Of a stretch of 64,000 bases of DNA, positions 38,585 through 46,312 are shown one piece after another. Every line of letters starts with the position of its first letter. Position 1 is the first letter of the stretch. The position numbers and the translations under genes are program-made. The notes below the pieces were generated by a model. It worked only from the letters and a program-made list of their open reading frames with translations. It did not search any database and had not been told where the DNA came from. Source of the DNA: Histidinibacterium lentulum (GTDB taxonomy: Bacteria; Pseudomonadota; Alphaproteobacteria; Rhodobacterales; Rhodobacteraceae); contig NZ_ML119081.1 in NCBI RefSeq assembly GCF_003789055.1, forward strand, positions 248,001 to 312,000, read 5' to 3'.

Positions 38585-39201
38585 CAGACCGTCTCCCGCC
38601 CCGTTTCGCGCAACCTGTAGACCCAGAGCGCCCGCGCGGCAACCGACCGCCAGGGCGCCCAGGCCTTCGCCATCCGCGAGAGTGCCGCCGCATCGGGACG
38701 CTGGCCCAGCCCGAAAAGCGACCGCGCGCCCTCCTGCAGGGCGACATCCCCCGCGGGCAGGATATCGGCCCGCCGGAGGGCGAAGAGCGCATAGACCTGC
38801 GCCGTCCAGGGTCCGACCCCGTGCAGGGCCATGAGCCGGGCGAGCGCCTCGTCGTCGGGCATCCGCTCGAGCGCGGCGAAGTCCATGTCCGCGGCCGCGA
38901 GGGCCCTGCCCGCCCGCTGCTTCGGTCGCGTCAGCCCCACCGCGCGCAGCGCCTCGTCCGTGGCCGCGGCCAGCGCCGCCCCGGTGGTCAGCCCGGCCGC
39001 CTCGCAGCGGGTCCAGACCGCCTGAGCCGAAGCCATGGACACCTGCTGGTAGACGATGGTCGAAAAGAGCTCGGCAAAGCCGTTGGTCCTGGGCCTCAGC
39101 GGCAATCCGATCGCCACCGCGGGGGCAAAGCGCGGCTCGAGCGCCACCAGCGCCGCCGCGCCGCGCCTCAGCGCGGCCTCGTCGTCGATGGTCTGGATCA
39201 C
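38581..39201 (-). CDS. DNA-3-methyladenine glycosylase II (AlkA-like, HhH-GPD)
   Basis: Base-excision repair enzyme that removes alkylated bases. It has 206 residues, the compact bacterial form without AlkA's N-terminal domain. The helix-hairpin-helix is LHGVGPWTAQVYALFALRR (126-144), and the catalytic aspartate is D152 in ILPAGDVALQ. The start is GTG 39201, overlapping the cobK stop by 4 nt. Linkage with corrin-ring genes is likely a local arrangement rather than a functional one. Confidence 0.87.
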   Translation of the reverse strand: MIQTIDDEAALRRGAAALVALEPRFAPAVAIGLPLRPRTNGFAELFSTIVYQQVSMASAQAVWTRCEAAGLTTGAALAAATDEALRAVGLTRPKQRAGRALAAADMDFAALERMPDDEALARLMALHGVGPWTAQVYALFALRRADILPAGDVALQEGARSLFGLGQRPDAAALSRMAKAWAPWRSVAARALWVYRLRETGRETVW

Positions 39202-39923
39202 AGCGCGCGCACCCAGTCCATCGCCCCCGCGACATCCGCCACGACCTCCACTCCGACCGGCGGGGGCGGCCTCGGGATCATCAGCACCGGCAGGCCCAGC
39301 TCCCGCGCCGCCGCCAGCTTCGCCCGGGCGGGGCCACCTGAATTGCGCGTCACAACCCATTCGATTCCTTTTCTTTGCAGAAAGCCCACCTCCTCTGCCA
39401 CGCTCTCCCCGGGAGGCGCCGCGATCCGCTCCAGCCCCGCGAAGGGCGCGGGTCCCTCGGGCGGGTCCAACTGCCGCGCCACGACCCTGCGCCCGGCAAG
39501 ACAGGCCCAGTCCGCCAGATGCTGCGCCCCGAGCGCAAGGAACACCGCTGCCCCTTCGGGCACGATCCGCGCGACCTCCTCCGGTCCCGCGACCTCGCGC
39601 CAGTCGTCGCCCGGCCCGGCGGCCCAGGGTTGCCTCAACAGTCGCAGGTACGGCACACCCAACGCCCGGCAGACCGCCGCGGAGCGCGGCCCGATCCGCA
39701 GCGCGAAGGGATGGGTCGCATCGACCAATCCGCGCGCGCCCCGTGCCCGCAGCCAGTCGGCAAAGCCCTCCGCCCCGCCAAAGCCGCCCGTCCGCACCGG
39801 AACCGCCAGCGGCCGCGCCGCCCGCGTCACCCCCGCCAGCGACGCCTCCGTCGCGATACCCTCCGCCGTCAGCGCCTCCGCCAGCGCCCGCGCCTCGGCG
39901 GTCCCGGCGAGCAGCAGGATCAC
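39198..39923 (-). CDS. cobK: Cobalt-precorrin-6A / precorrin-6A reductase
   Basis: NADPH-dependent reduction of the corrin macrocycle in cobalamin synthesis. The 241-residue protein begins VILLLAGTAEARALAEAL, followed by GLVDATHPFALRI (66-78), RLLRQPWAAGP and the VTRNSGGPARAKLAAARELG region (191-210), all CobK/CbiJ traits. The start is GTG 39923, overlapping the cbiD stop by 4 nt. It forms a corrin pair with cbiD. Confidence 0.93.
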   Translation of the reverse strand: MILLLAGTAEARALAEALTAEGIATEASLAGVTRAARPLAVPVRTGGFGGAEGFADWLRARGARGLVDATHPFALRIGPRSAAVCRALGVPYLRLLRQPWAAGPGDDWREVAGPEEVARIVPEGAAVFLALGAQHLADWACLAGRRVVARQLDPPEGPAPFAGLERIAAPPGESVAEEVGFLQRKGIEWVVTRNSGGPARAKLAAARELGLPVLMIPRPPPPVGVEVVADVAGAMDWVRAL

Positions 39924-40963
39924 CCGGCCCTCGCCAGCACGGTGCCCGCCCGGTCGATCACCACCGTGTCGACCGCGACCTCTTCCCCGGCCATGCCCTG
40001 CGCCACTGCCCGCGCCCCCTCGGCGATGGCCCTGGCGAGGGGCTCGCCCGCGATCCCGTAGGCCTCGAGCACGGTGTTGGCCTCCCGCACCCGCGCGTCC
40101 CCGGCCCAGAGCGCCAGCGTCTCGAAATCCGCCTGACTTCGCCCGGAATGGAGGTCCCCCGCCCCCTGCGCCAGCTTCGCCATCTTGCCGATCCCCCCGC
40201 CGATGGTCAGCCTCGGCACGGGATGCCGCCGCAGGTATTTCAGCATTCCTCCGGCGAAATCCCCCATGTCGAGCATCGCGTGATCCGGCAGACCGAAAAG
40301 CGCCTGCACCACCCGCTCGCTGGTCGCCCCGGTGCAGCCCGCCACATGGGTCAGCCCCGAGGCCCGCGCCACGTCGATCCCGCGATGGATCGACGCGATC
40401 CAGGCCGCGCAGGAAAACGGCCGGACCACCCCCGTGGTCCCGAGGATCGACAGGCCCCCCTCGATCCCCAGCCGTGGGTTCCATGTCTTCAGCGCCAGCG
40501 CCTCTCCGCCCGGAACCGAGACGGTGATCTCCACATCCGGCGGCCGGCCATGCTCGGAGGCCAGGTCCGCCACCACCTCCTCCATCATCGCGCGCGGCAC
40601 CGGGTTGATCGCGGGCTCTCCCACGGCAACCGGCAGGCCCGGTTTCGTCACCCGCCCCACGCCCTCTCCACCGCGGAACACCACGCCGCCGGCCGAGGCC
40701 GCCACCCGCACCACGATCAGCGCGCCATGGGTCACGTCGGGATCGTCGCCCGCATCCTTGACGATGCCCGCCTCGGCCCAGCCCTCCCCCTCCGCGGAAT
40801 GCGCCAGTTCGAAGACCGGCCGCTCGCCTCTCGGCAGCAGGAGCTGCACCTGCCCGGGCCACGCCCCGCCCCAGAGCCGCATCAGCGCCGCGCGCGTCGC
40901 GGCGGTGGCACAGGCGCCCGTGGTCCAGCCCCGGCGCAGCTCTCCCTCGGGTTTGCGGCTCAT
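39920..40963 (-). CDS. cbiD: Cobalt-precorrin-5B C1-methyltransferase
   Basis: Methylates C1 of the corrin ring during vitamin B12 synthesis. The 347-residue protein opens RRGWTTGACATAATRAAL, the defining motif, with TKPGLPVAVGEPAINPVPR and GTTGVVRPFSCAAW further on. The start is ATG 40963; the longer frame adds 12 unrelated residues. Other corrin genes are outside the window. CbiD is typical of the oxygen-independent pathway, although alphaproteobacteria often mix both gene sets. Confidence 0.93.
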   Translation of the reverse strand: MSRKPEGELRRGWTTGACATAATRAALMRLWGGAWPGQVQLLLPRGERPVFELAHSAEGEGWAEAGIVKDAGDDPDVTHGALIVVRVAASAGGVVFRGGEGVGRVTKPGLPVAVGEPAINPVPRAMMEEVVADLASEHGRPPDVEITVSVPGGEALALKTWNPRLGIEGGLSILGTTGVVRPFSCAAWIASIHRGIDVARASGLTHVAGCTGATSERVVQALFGLPDHAMLDMGDFAGGMLKYLRRHPVPRLTIGGGIGKMAKLAQGAGDLHSGRSQADFETLALWAGDARVREANTVLEAYGIAGEPLARAIAEGARAVAQGMAGEEVAVDTVVIDRAGTVLARAG

Positions 40964-41005
40964 CGCGCGGACCCTAGCCGCGCCGGGTCCTTCCGCCAAT
41001 GGGGC

Positions 41006-42535
41006 TCAGCGCCCCTTGAAGACCGTCCCGAAGAGCCCCCGCACGATCCTGCGGCCCGTGGTGCCCTTCAACTCCTTCGCCAGCGCGTCGGTCATGGCGG
41101 CGCCGATCCTCTGGCCGGTGCCCGCGCCGCCCGGGCTGTGCGCGCCGCCGAAGCTCCGCGCCCCCGAATAGCGCCGCGCCCGGGTCAGACCGTCGTCCGC
41201 GGGCTCGGCCGCCAGCGCCTTCTCCGCCTCCGCCGCCGCCCCTGCGGCCCGGGCCGCCAGCATCTCCGCCGCCGACTCCCGGTCCACCGCCACGTCGTAG
41301 CGCCCCGCCACGGGCGAGGCCGCCATCACCGCCGACCGCTCCTCCGCCGTGACCGGCCCAAGCTGCGAGGCGGGCGGCCGGATCAGCGTCCGCTCCGCGA
41401 TCCCCGGAACGCCCTTGAGGTCCAGCATCGAGGTCACCGCCTCGCCGGTCCCCACCGCCGCGATGGCCTCCGCCGTGTCGAAGGCGGGGTTCGCGCGATA
41501 GGTCTCCGCCGCGCGCGCAAGTTCCCTCTGGTCCTTCGCGGTGAAGGCCCTGAGCGCGTGCTGCACCCGGTTGCCGATCTGGCCCAGGACATCGTCGGGC
41601 ACATCCGCCGGGTTCTGGGTGACGAAGAACACGCCCACGCCCTTTGACCGGATCAGCCGCGCCACCTGCTCCACCTTGGAGACCAGCGCCTTCGGGGCGT
41701 CGTCGAACAGCAGATGCGCCTCGTCGAAGAAGAAGACCAGCTTCGGCTTCTCGGGGTTGCCCACCTCGGGCAGGGTCTCGAAAAGCTCCGACAACAGCCA
41801 CAGAAGGAAGGTGGCATAGAGCCGGGGCGAGCGCATGAGCCGGTCGGCCGCAAGAACGCTGACGCGACCGCGCCCTTCGTCAACCGCCATGAGGTCCGCA
41901 AGATCGAGCGCGGGTTCGCCGAAGAGATGCGTTCCGCCCTGCTCCTCCAGCACCAGCAGCGCACGCTGGATGGCGCCGACCGAGGCCGTCGCCACGTTCC
42001 CGTAGCGCAGCGACAGATCCTGCGCGTTCTGTCCGCACCAGTGCAGCAGCGCCCGGAGATCCTTCAGATCCAGCAGCGGCAGGCCCTCGTCATCCGCCGC
42101 GCGGAAGGCGACGTTGAGCACGCCCTCCTGCACGTCCGTCAGTTCGAGCATCCGCGCCAGCAGAAGCGGCCCCATCTCCGACACGGTGGTGCGCACCGGG
42201 TGTCCCTGCTCTCCGAACAGGTCCCAGAACACCACCGGCGGCGCGCCATAGACCAGGTCCAGCCCGATGATCCCGGCCCGTTTCAGGAAGGGCTCGTGGA
42301 GCTTGCCCTCGGGCGAGCCGGCCTTCGCAAGCCCCGCGAGGTCGCCCTTCACATCCGACAGGAAGACCGGAACCCCCGCGGCGGAGAAGCCCTCGGCCAG
42401 GATCTGCAGCGTCACCGTCTTGCCGGTGCCCGTGGCCCCGGCGATCAGCCCGTGACGGTTCGCCATGTCGAACCGCAGGTATTGCGGCACGGCGTGGTCC
42501 GGCCCGCCGCCGCCGATGAAGACGCCTTCCGTCAT
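41006..42535 (-). CDS. HerA-like / DUF853 ATPase
   Basis: A P-loop ATPase of 509 residues, of the YjgR/HerA-FtsK type. Walker A GATGTGKT is at 33-40, [12 protein letters not shown] (58-69) is typical of DUF853, and Walker [14 protein letters not shown] is at 266-278, followed by [21 protein letters not shown]. The role is uncertain; a hexameric translocase function is inferred from the family. Its promoter must lie in the complex region 42536-42740. It is 42 nt upstream of cbiD and could be read into it. Confidence 0.87.
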   Translation of the reverse strand: MTEGVFIGGGGPDHAVPQYLRFDMANRHGLIAGATGTGKTVTLQILAEGFSAAGVPVFLSDVKGDLAGLAKAGSPEGKLHEPFLKRAGIIGLDLVYGAPPVVFWDLFGEQGHPVRTTVSEMGPLLLARMLELTDVQEGVLNVAFRAADDEGLPLLDLKDLRALLHWCGQNAQDLSLRYGNVATASVGAIQRALLVLEEQGGTHLFGEPALDLADLMAVDEGRGRVSVLAADRLMRSPRLYATFLLWLLSELFETLPEVGNPEKPKLVFFFDEAHLLFDDAPKALVSKVEQVARLIRSKGVGVFFVTQNPADVPDDVLGQIGNRVQHALRAFTAKDQRELARAAETYRANPAFDTAEAIAAVGTGEAVTSMLDLKGVPGIAERTLIRPPASQLGPVTAEERSAVMAASPVAGRYDVAVDRESAAEMLAARAAGAAAEAEKALAAEPADDGLTRARRYSGARSFGGAHSPGGAGTGQRIGAAMTDALAKELKGTTGRRIVRGLFGTVFKGR

Positions 42536-42660
42536 GTCCGTTGCTGCCCTGCCCCGTTGCGCGTTCCGGACGACAATACCTTCTTAATCCGTCTCTGCCA
42601 GCATGGAGCGGCCTGCCCCCGGTCGTCGGGCGGGCATGACTTCCCTCCCTGTCAGACTGG

Positions 42661-42684
42661 CCGCGCCTTCGGGCGCGGATTTTT
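42661..42684 (+). terminator. Strong intrinsic terminator with TTCG tetraloop
   Basis: CCGCGCC (42661-42667), tetraloop TTCG (42668-42671), GGCGCGG (42672-42678), then A and five Ts. The orientation is plus strand. No plus-strand gene precedes it; the region upstream is the 5' flank of the minus-strand ATPase gene. Confidence 0.75.
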
Positions 42685-42736
42685 CCGTCCGCTCGCCCGA
42701 CGGAAATCATGGCGCGGCAAATCCTGTTACAAGCTG

Positions 42737-42765
42737 TTGACGACCAGAGAGAGCGCCGCTAGCGT
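42737..42765 (+). promoter_or_regulatory. Orphan promoter before a short structured transcript
   Basis: TTGACG (42737-42742) and TAGCGT (42760-42765) with exactly 17 nt between them. Start expected near 42772. The next signal is a terminator some 40 nt on. Confidence 0.5.
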
Positions 42766-42771
42766 GCCGGC

Positions 42772-42834
42772 ATAAGTCGGCCAAGTCCGACAGGGAGAAC
42801 AGGGGAAAGGGTCCGTTACGGGCCCTTTTTCTTT
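42772..42834 (+). ncRNA. Candidate small RNA or terminated leader
   Basis: About 60 nt from the predicted start to the terminator tail. It has a short 5' hairpin GTCGG/CCGAC (42776-42791), a purine-rich single-stranded stretch (AGGGAGAACAGGGG) and the terminator stem. It encodes no plausible peptide. The unit may be an independent small RNA, or an attenuated leader of the ialB-type gene starting at 42944. No match to a known RNA family is claimed. Confidence 0.4.
42806..42834 (+). terminator. Intrinsic terminator of the small transcript
   Basis: A 10-bp stem AAAGGGTCCG / CGGGCCCTTT (42806-42815, 42819-42828; one G-T pair), loop TTA, then TTCTTT, giving a tail of TTTTTCTTT. It is a good intrinsic terminator on the plus strand. 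Confidence 0.75.
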
Positions 42835-42881
42835 GGCCGGGCAAGGACCTGCGTTGCGCGTGATCGGCTCCGGATTTGCGC

Positions 42882-42910
42882 CTGACATGCCGCCGCGGCC
42901 GTGTTAGAGA
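42882..42910 (+). promoter_or_regulatory. Possible promoter for the IalB-family gene
   Basis: CTGACA (42882-42887) and TAGAGA (42905-42910), 17 nt apart, end 33 nt before the ATG at 42944. Confidence 0.4.
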
Positions 42911-42943
42911 CCCGATCCGAAGACCACGAGACAGAGGCGACCC

Positions 42944-43621
42944 ATGCCGTTCCGACCGACCGACACGATCCTCGCGCTGGCGCTCGCCGCCGCCCTCGCC
43001 CTGCCCGCCGCCGCCCAGGAGGCGACGACGGAGACCGAAACCTCCGAAGAGACCGCGCCCGAAACCGGGACCGATACCGGCGACGAGCCTGCGCCCGAGG
43101 CGGACGCCGGCACCGGCGAGGCCTCCCCGGGCCTCGACCTCGACCTCGGCGAACCCGTGGTCGCCCAGCCGCGCGTGGGCCAGCCCTATATCCGGGAGGA
43201 GTTCACCGACTGGGGCCTGCGCTGCATCCGTACGCCCGAGGGTCAGGCGGAGCCCTGCGACCTCTACCAGCTCCTGCGCGACGCAGAGGGCAACGAGGTC
43301 GCCGAGATCTCGGTCGTGCCGCTGCCGGACAGCGGCGAGGCGGTCGCTGGCGCCACCATCGTCGCTCCGCTCGAGACGCTTTTGACAGAGCAGATCGTCA
43401 TCAGCGTCGACGGCGGAGAGGCGCGTCGCTACCCCTTCCGGTTCTGCAATGCTGCGGGCTGCGTCGCACAGATCGGCCTGACCTCGGCCCAGGTCGACCA
43501 GTTCCGCCGTGGCGCGATGGCCCAGGTGCGCCTCGTCCCCGCCGCCGCGCCGGATCAGGAAGTGCTGCTCGACGTGTCGCTCTCGGGCTTCACCGCGGGC
43601 TTCAGCGCCGCCAACGAGTAA
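42944..43621 (+). CDS. Invasion-associated locus B (IalB) family protein
   Basis: Secreted protein of 225 residues. The signal peptide is residues 1-24 (ALAAALALPAAAQ end), followed by an acidic Thr/Glu/Pro-rich linker (25-70), and then the IalB domain (EFTDWGLRCIRTPEG near residues 86-100, paired cysteines C94, C105 and C166, C171). The family was named in Bartonella but is widespread in non-pathogenic alphaproteobacteria, where it is of unknown periplasmic function. It is monocistronic, with its own promoter, convergent with the ketosynthase gene. Confidence 0.85.
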   Translation: MPFRPTDTILALALAAALALPAAAQEATTETETSEETAPETGTDTGDEPAPEADAGTGEASPGLDLDLGEPVVAQPRVGQPYIREEFTDWGLRCIRTPEGQAEPCDLYQLLRDAEGNEVAEISVVPLPDSGEAVAGATIVAPLETLLTEQIVISVDGGEARRYPFRFCNAAGCVAQIGLTSAQVDQFRRGAMAQVRLVPAAAPDQEVLLDVSLSGFTAGFSAANE

Positions 43622-43669
43622 GCGGCGCGCTGGCTTGGCAGGCGGCCGACCGGCCGCCTGCCTCCGGCC

Positions 43670-44878
43670 TCAGACTTTCCTCAGCGCCAGCACCGCGTTC
43701 AACCCGCCGAAGGCGAAGGCGTTGGACAGCGCCACCTCCACCTTCGCCTCCCGCGCCTCGTTCGGCACCACGTCGAGCGCGCATTCGGGGTCGGGTTCCT
43801 CGTAGCCTACCGTCGGTGCGATGATCCCGTCCCGGAGCGCCATGATGCAGGCCAGCAGCTCCACCGCGCCGGTTCCGCCGATCAGATGACCGTGCATGGA
43901 TTTCGTGGACGAGATCATCAGCGCGTCGGCATGGGCGCCGAAGGCATCCGAGACCGCGGCGCATTCGGTCTTGTCGTTGGCCGCCGTGCCGGTGCCATGG
44001 GCGTTGATGTAGCCTACCTCCTCGCGCGCGATCCGCGCGTCGTTCACCGCCCCGCTGATGGCCCTCGCCGCGCCCTGTTTCGAGGGCATCACGATGTCCG
44101 AGGCGTCCGAGGTCATGGCGAAGCCGATCACCTCGGCCAGGATCTCCGCGCCGCGCGCCTTCGCGTGCTCCATCTCCTCGAAGACGAAGATGCCCGCGCC
44201 CTCGCCCTGCACCATGCCGTTCCGGCCGAGGCTGAACGGCCGGCAGGCATCCTTCGACATCACCCGCAGCCCCTCCCAGGCCTTCACCCCGCCGAAGCAC
44301 AGCATGGATTCCGACCCGCCGGCGACCATCACCTCGGACGCGCCCGAGCGCACCAGCCAGAAGGCCTGACCCATCGCGTGGTTGGACGAGGCGCAGGCCG
44401 TCGCGACGGTGAAGGACGGACCCTTGAGGTTCCACTCCATCGAGACATGAGAGGCCGCGGCGTTGTTCATCAGCTTCGGCACGACGAAGGGATGGACGCG
44501 GTTCTTCCCCTCCTCGTAGACGGTGCGGTAATTCTCGTCCCAGGTATTCACGCCGCCGCCCGCCGTGCCCAGCACCACGCCCGACCGGGCGGCAAGCTCG
44601 CCCTGGAAGGTCAGCCCCGACTGTCCGATCGCCTCCCGCGCCGCCAGCAGCGTGAACTGGGTGAACCGGTCGTAAAGCGCGATCTGCTGCCGGTTGAAAT
44701 GGGCGTGCTCATCGTAACCCTTCACCTGCCCGCCGATCCGCACCGACAGCCGGTCCACGTCGCGCACGTCGATGGGACCGATCCCGCAACGCCCCTCGCG
44801 CATCGCCTCGAGCGTGGCGGGCACGTCGTGGCCGAGCGCGTTGATCGTGCCGGCTCCGGTGATGACGACGCGCTTCAC
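43670..44878 (-). CDS. Beta-ketoacyl-ACP synthase (FabF/KAS II type)
   Basis: Condensing enzyme of 402 residues with catalytic C162 (TACASSNHAMG), H294 (AHGTGTAANDKTE), K326 and H331 (TKSMHGHLIGG). The start is GTG 44878 (GTG AAG CGC, giving MKRVVITGAG), 4 nt from the ACP stop. It sits with its own ACP and lpxD rather than in the main fab cluster, so it probably elongates a special acyl chain on that ACP, perhaps for lipid A. That role is inferred from position; a second copy for general FabF work is the alternative. Confidence 0.9.
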   Translation of the reverse strand: MKRVVITGAGTINALGHDVPATLEAMREGRCGIGPIDVRDVDRLSVRIGGQVKGYDEHAHFNRQQIALYDRFTQFTLLAAREAIGQSGLTFQGELAARSGVVLGTAGGGVNTWDENYRTVYEEGKNRVHPFVVPKLMNNAAASHVSMEWNLKGPSFTVATACASSNHAMGQAFWLVRSGASEVMVAGGSESMLCFGGVKAWEGLRVMSKDACRPFSLGRNGMVQGEGAGIFVFEEMEHAKARGAEILAEVIGFAMTSDASDIVMPSKQGAARAISGAVNDARIAREEVGYINAHGTGTAANDKTECAAVSDAFGAHADALMISSTKSMHGHLIGGTGAVELLACIMALRDGIIAPTVGYEEPDPECALDVVPNEAREAKVEVALSNAFAFGGLNAVLALRKV

Positions 44879-44882
44879 CCGC

Positions 44883-45146
44883 TCAGGCGTCCCGCTGCTC
44901 GCGTACGAGCTCCGCGACCGCGGCCACGATCGTGTCCACGGAGGAGATGTCGAACGCGCTCGCGGCGGGGTCGTTGGCGTTGAAGGGGATCGAGATGTCG
45001 AAGGCCTCCTCGATGGCGAAGATGCTCTCCACAAGGCCCAGACTGTCGATCCCGAGATCCTCGAGCGTCATCGTTCCTTCGATATCCGACGGCTCCATGA
45101 GCGCCTGTTCGGCCATGATCGCGATCACCCTGTCCCGAACATCCAT
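44883..45146 (-). CDS. Acyl carrier protein (specialised)
   Basis: An 87-residue ACP with the phosphopantetheine site S35 in LGIDSLGLVES. It is acidic, with helix II FAIEEAFDISIPF. It differs from the usual AcpP (shorter, DSLDTVE) and resembles dedicated ACPs linked to KAS genes, functionally comparable to rhizobial AcpXL for long-chain lipid A acylation (inference). It lies between lpxD (39 nt) and the ketosynthase (4 nt). Confidence 0.88.
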   Translation of the reverse strand: MDVRDRVIAIMAEQALMEPSDIEGTMTLEDLGIDSLGLVESIFAIEEAFDISIPFNANDPAASAFDISSVDTIVAAVAELVREQRDA

Positions 45147-45185
45147 GCCCGCGTCTCCTGCCCCGTAACCCGAAGTGTGGCCGAT

Positions 45186-46283
45186 CTAGTCGCTATCCCC
45201 GTCCTTTGGAACCGTCTTCGTGAGGGACGCGAAGTCGCGCAGAACCCGCGGCAGACGGCGCAGCGCCCGGTAGCTCGCCAGATGCGCGGGCATCGGCATC
45301 GCGGGATACCCCATGACGACGGCCCCCGGGGGAACCCGGCTGACCGCCATGGTCCCCATGGCCAGCACGGCATCGGCGCCCACCGTGATATTGTCGTTGA
45401 CGCCGCTCGCCCCGCCGAGCACCGCCCGGTCCCCGATGACCGAGGAGCCCGCGATGCCCGCCATGCCGCAGACGAGACAGTCCTCGCCCAGGACCACGTT
45501 GTGACCGATCTGCACGAGATTGTCGATCTTCGTGCCCCGTCCCACCCGCGTCGGGCGAATGGTTCCGGAATCGACGCAGGTATTCGCGCCGATCTCCACG
45601 TCGTCCCCGATCTCCACGCCTCCCAGCGAATGGATGCGGTGCCAGGTGCCATCCTCGGGCGGCTCGAGCCGCTCCGCGCCGAGGAGTTCCCGCGCGCGCT
45701 CCGCGTTGGAGGGCTGCTCGGTCACGAAGGAGAACCCGTCGCCCCCGATCACGGCGCCGGGCTGCACGATCACCCGGGCGCCGAGCCGCACCTTCCGCCC
45801 GATCCGCACGCCCTCGCCGATCCGGCAGTCCCTGCCCAGCACGGCGCTTTCCGCCACGCTCGCATGGGCGCCGATCACCGTCCCCGGCCCGATCCGGGCG
45901 GCCTCGCCCACGATGGCCAGCGGTCCGACCGCGACCCCCTCTCCCAGCACGGCAGAGGCCGCCACGACCGCAGACGGATGCACGCCGCCCGGTCCCGTCT
46001 CCCGCAGGTCCAGCGCCTGCGTCAGCCGCGCCATGGCGAGCCGCGCGCGCGGCGCCTCGATCGCCGCTTCGAGCCCCAGCGCCCGCCAGTCCGCGCCCGG
46101 CCAGATCACGGCCGCCCGCGCCCTGCCCTCCGCCAGCGCCGCGCCATAGGCCGGCGTCATCGCGAGCGCGAGCTCGTCCGGCCCCGCGGCGGAAGGCTCC
46201 GCCGCCCCACGCACGCGCAAGGAGACAGCGCCGAAGGCCCTCGCCCCCAGCGCCGCCGCGATCTCTTCGATACTGTGGTCCAT
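45186..46283 (-). CDS. lpxD: UDP-3-O-acylglucosamine N-acyltransferase
   Basis: Third step of lipid A synthesis: transfer of a 3-hydroxyacyl chain from ACP to the 2-amino group. The 365-residue protein has an N-terminal uridine-binding domain (1-100), then a left-handed beta-helix of hexapeptide repeats (about 101-340) with catalytic H261 in VQIGHNVVLG. In most Gram-negatives lpxD is in the bamA-lpxD-fabZ-lpxA block; here it is instead coupled to ACP and ketosynthase genes. It is followed upstream (29 nt) by an L,D-transpeptidase gene. Confidence 0.95.
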   Translation of the reverse strand: MDHSIEEIAAALGARAFGAVSLRVRGAAEPSAAGPDELALAMTPAYGAALAEGRARAAVIWPGADWRALGLEAAIEAPRARLAMARLTQALDLRETGPGGVHPSAVVAASAVLGEGVAVGPLAIVGEAARIGPGTVIGAHASVAESAVLGRDCRIGEGVRIGRKVRLGARVIVQPGAVIGGDGFSFVTEQPSNAERARELLGAERLEPPEDGTWHRIHSLGGVEIGDDVEIGANTCVDSGTIRPTRVGRGTKIDNLVQIGHNVVLGEDCLVCGMAGIAGSSVIGDRAVLGGASGVNDNITVGADAVLAMGTMAVSRVPPGAVVMGYPAMPMPAHLASYRALRRLPRVLRDFASLTKTVPKDGDSD

Positions 46284-46312
46284 CGCGCCCCGGCTCCGAT
46301 CCGGGGCGAGCG

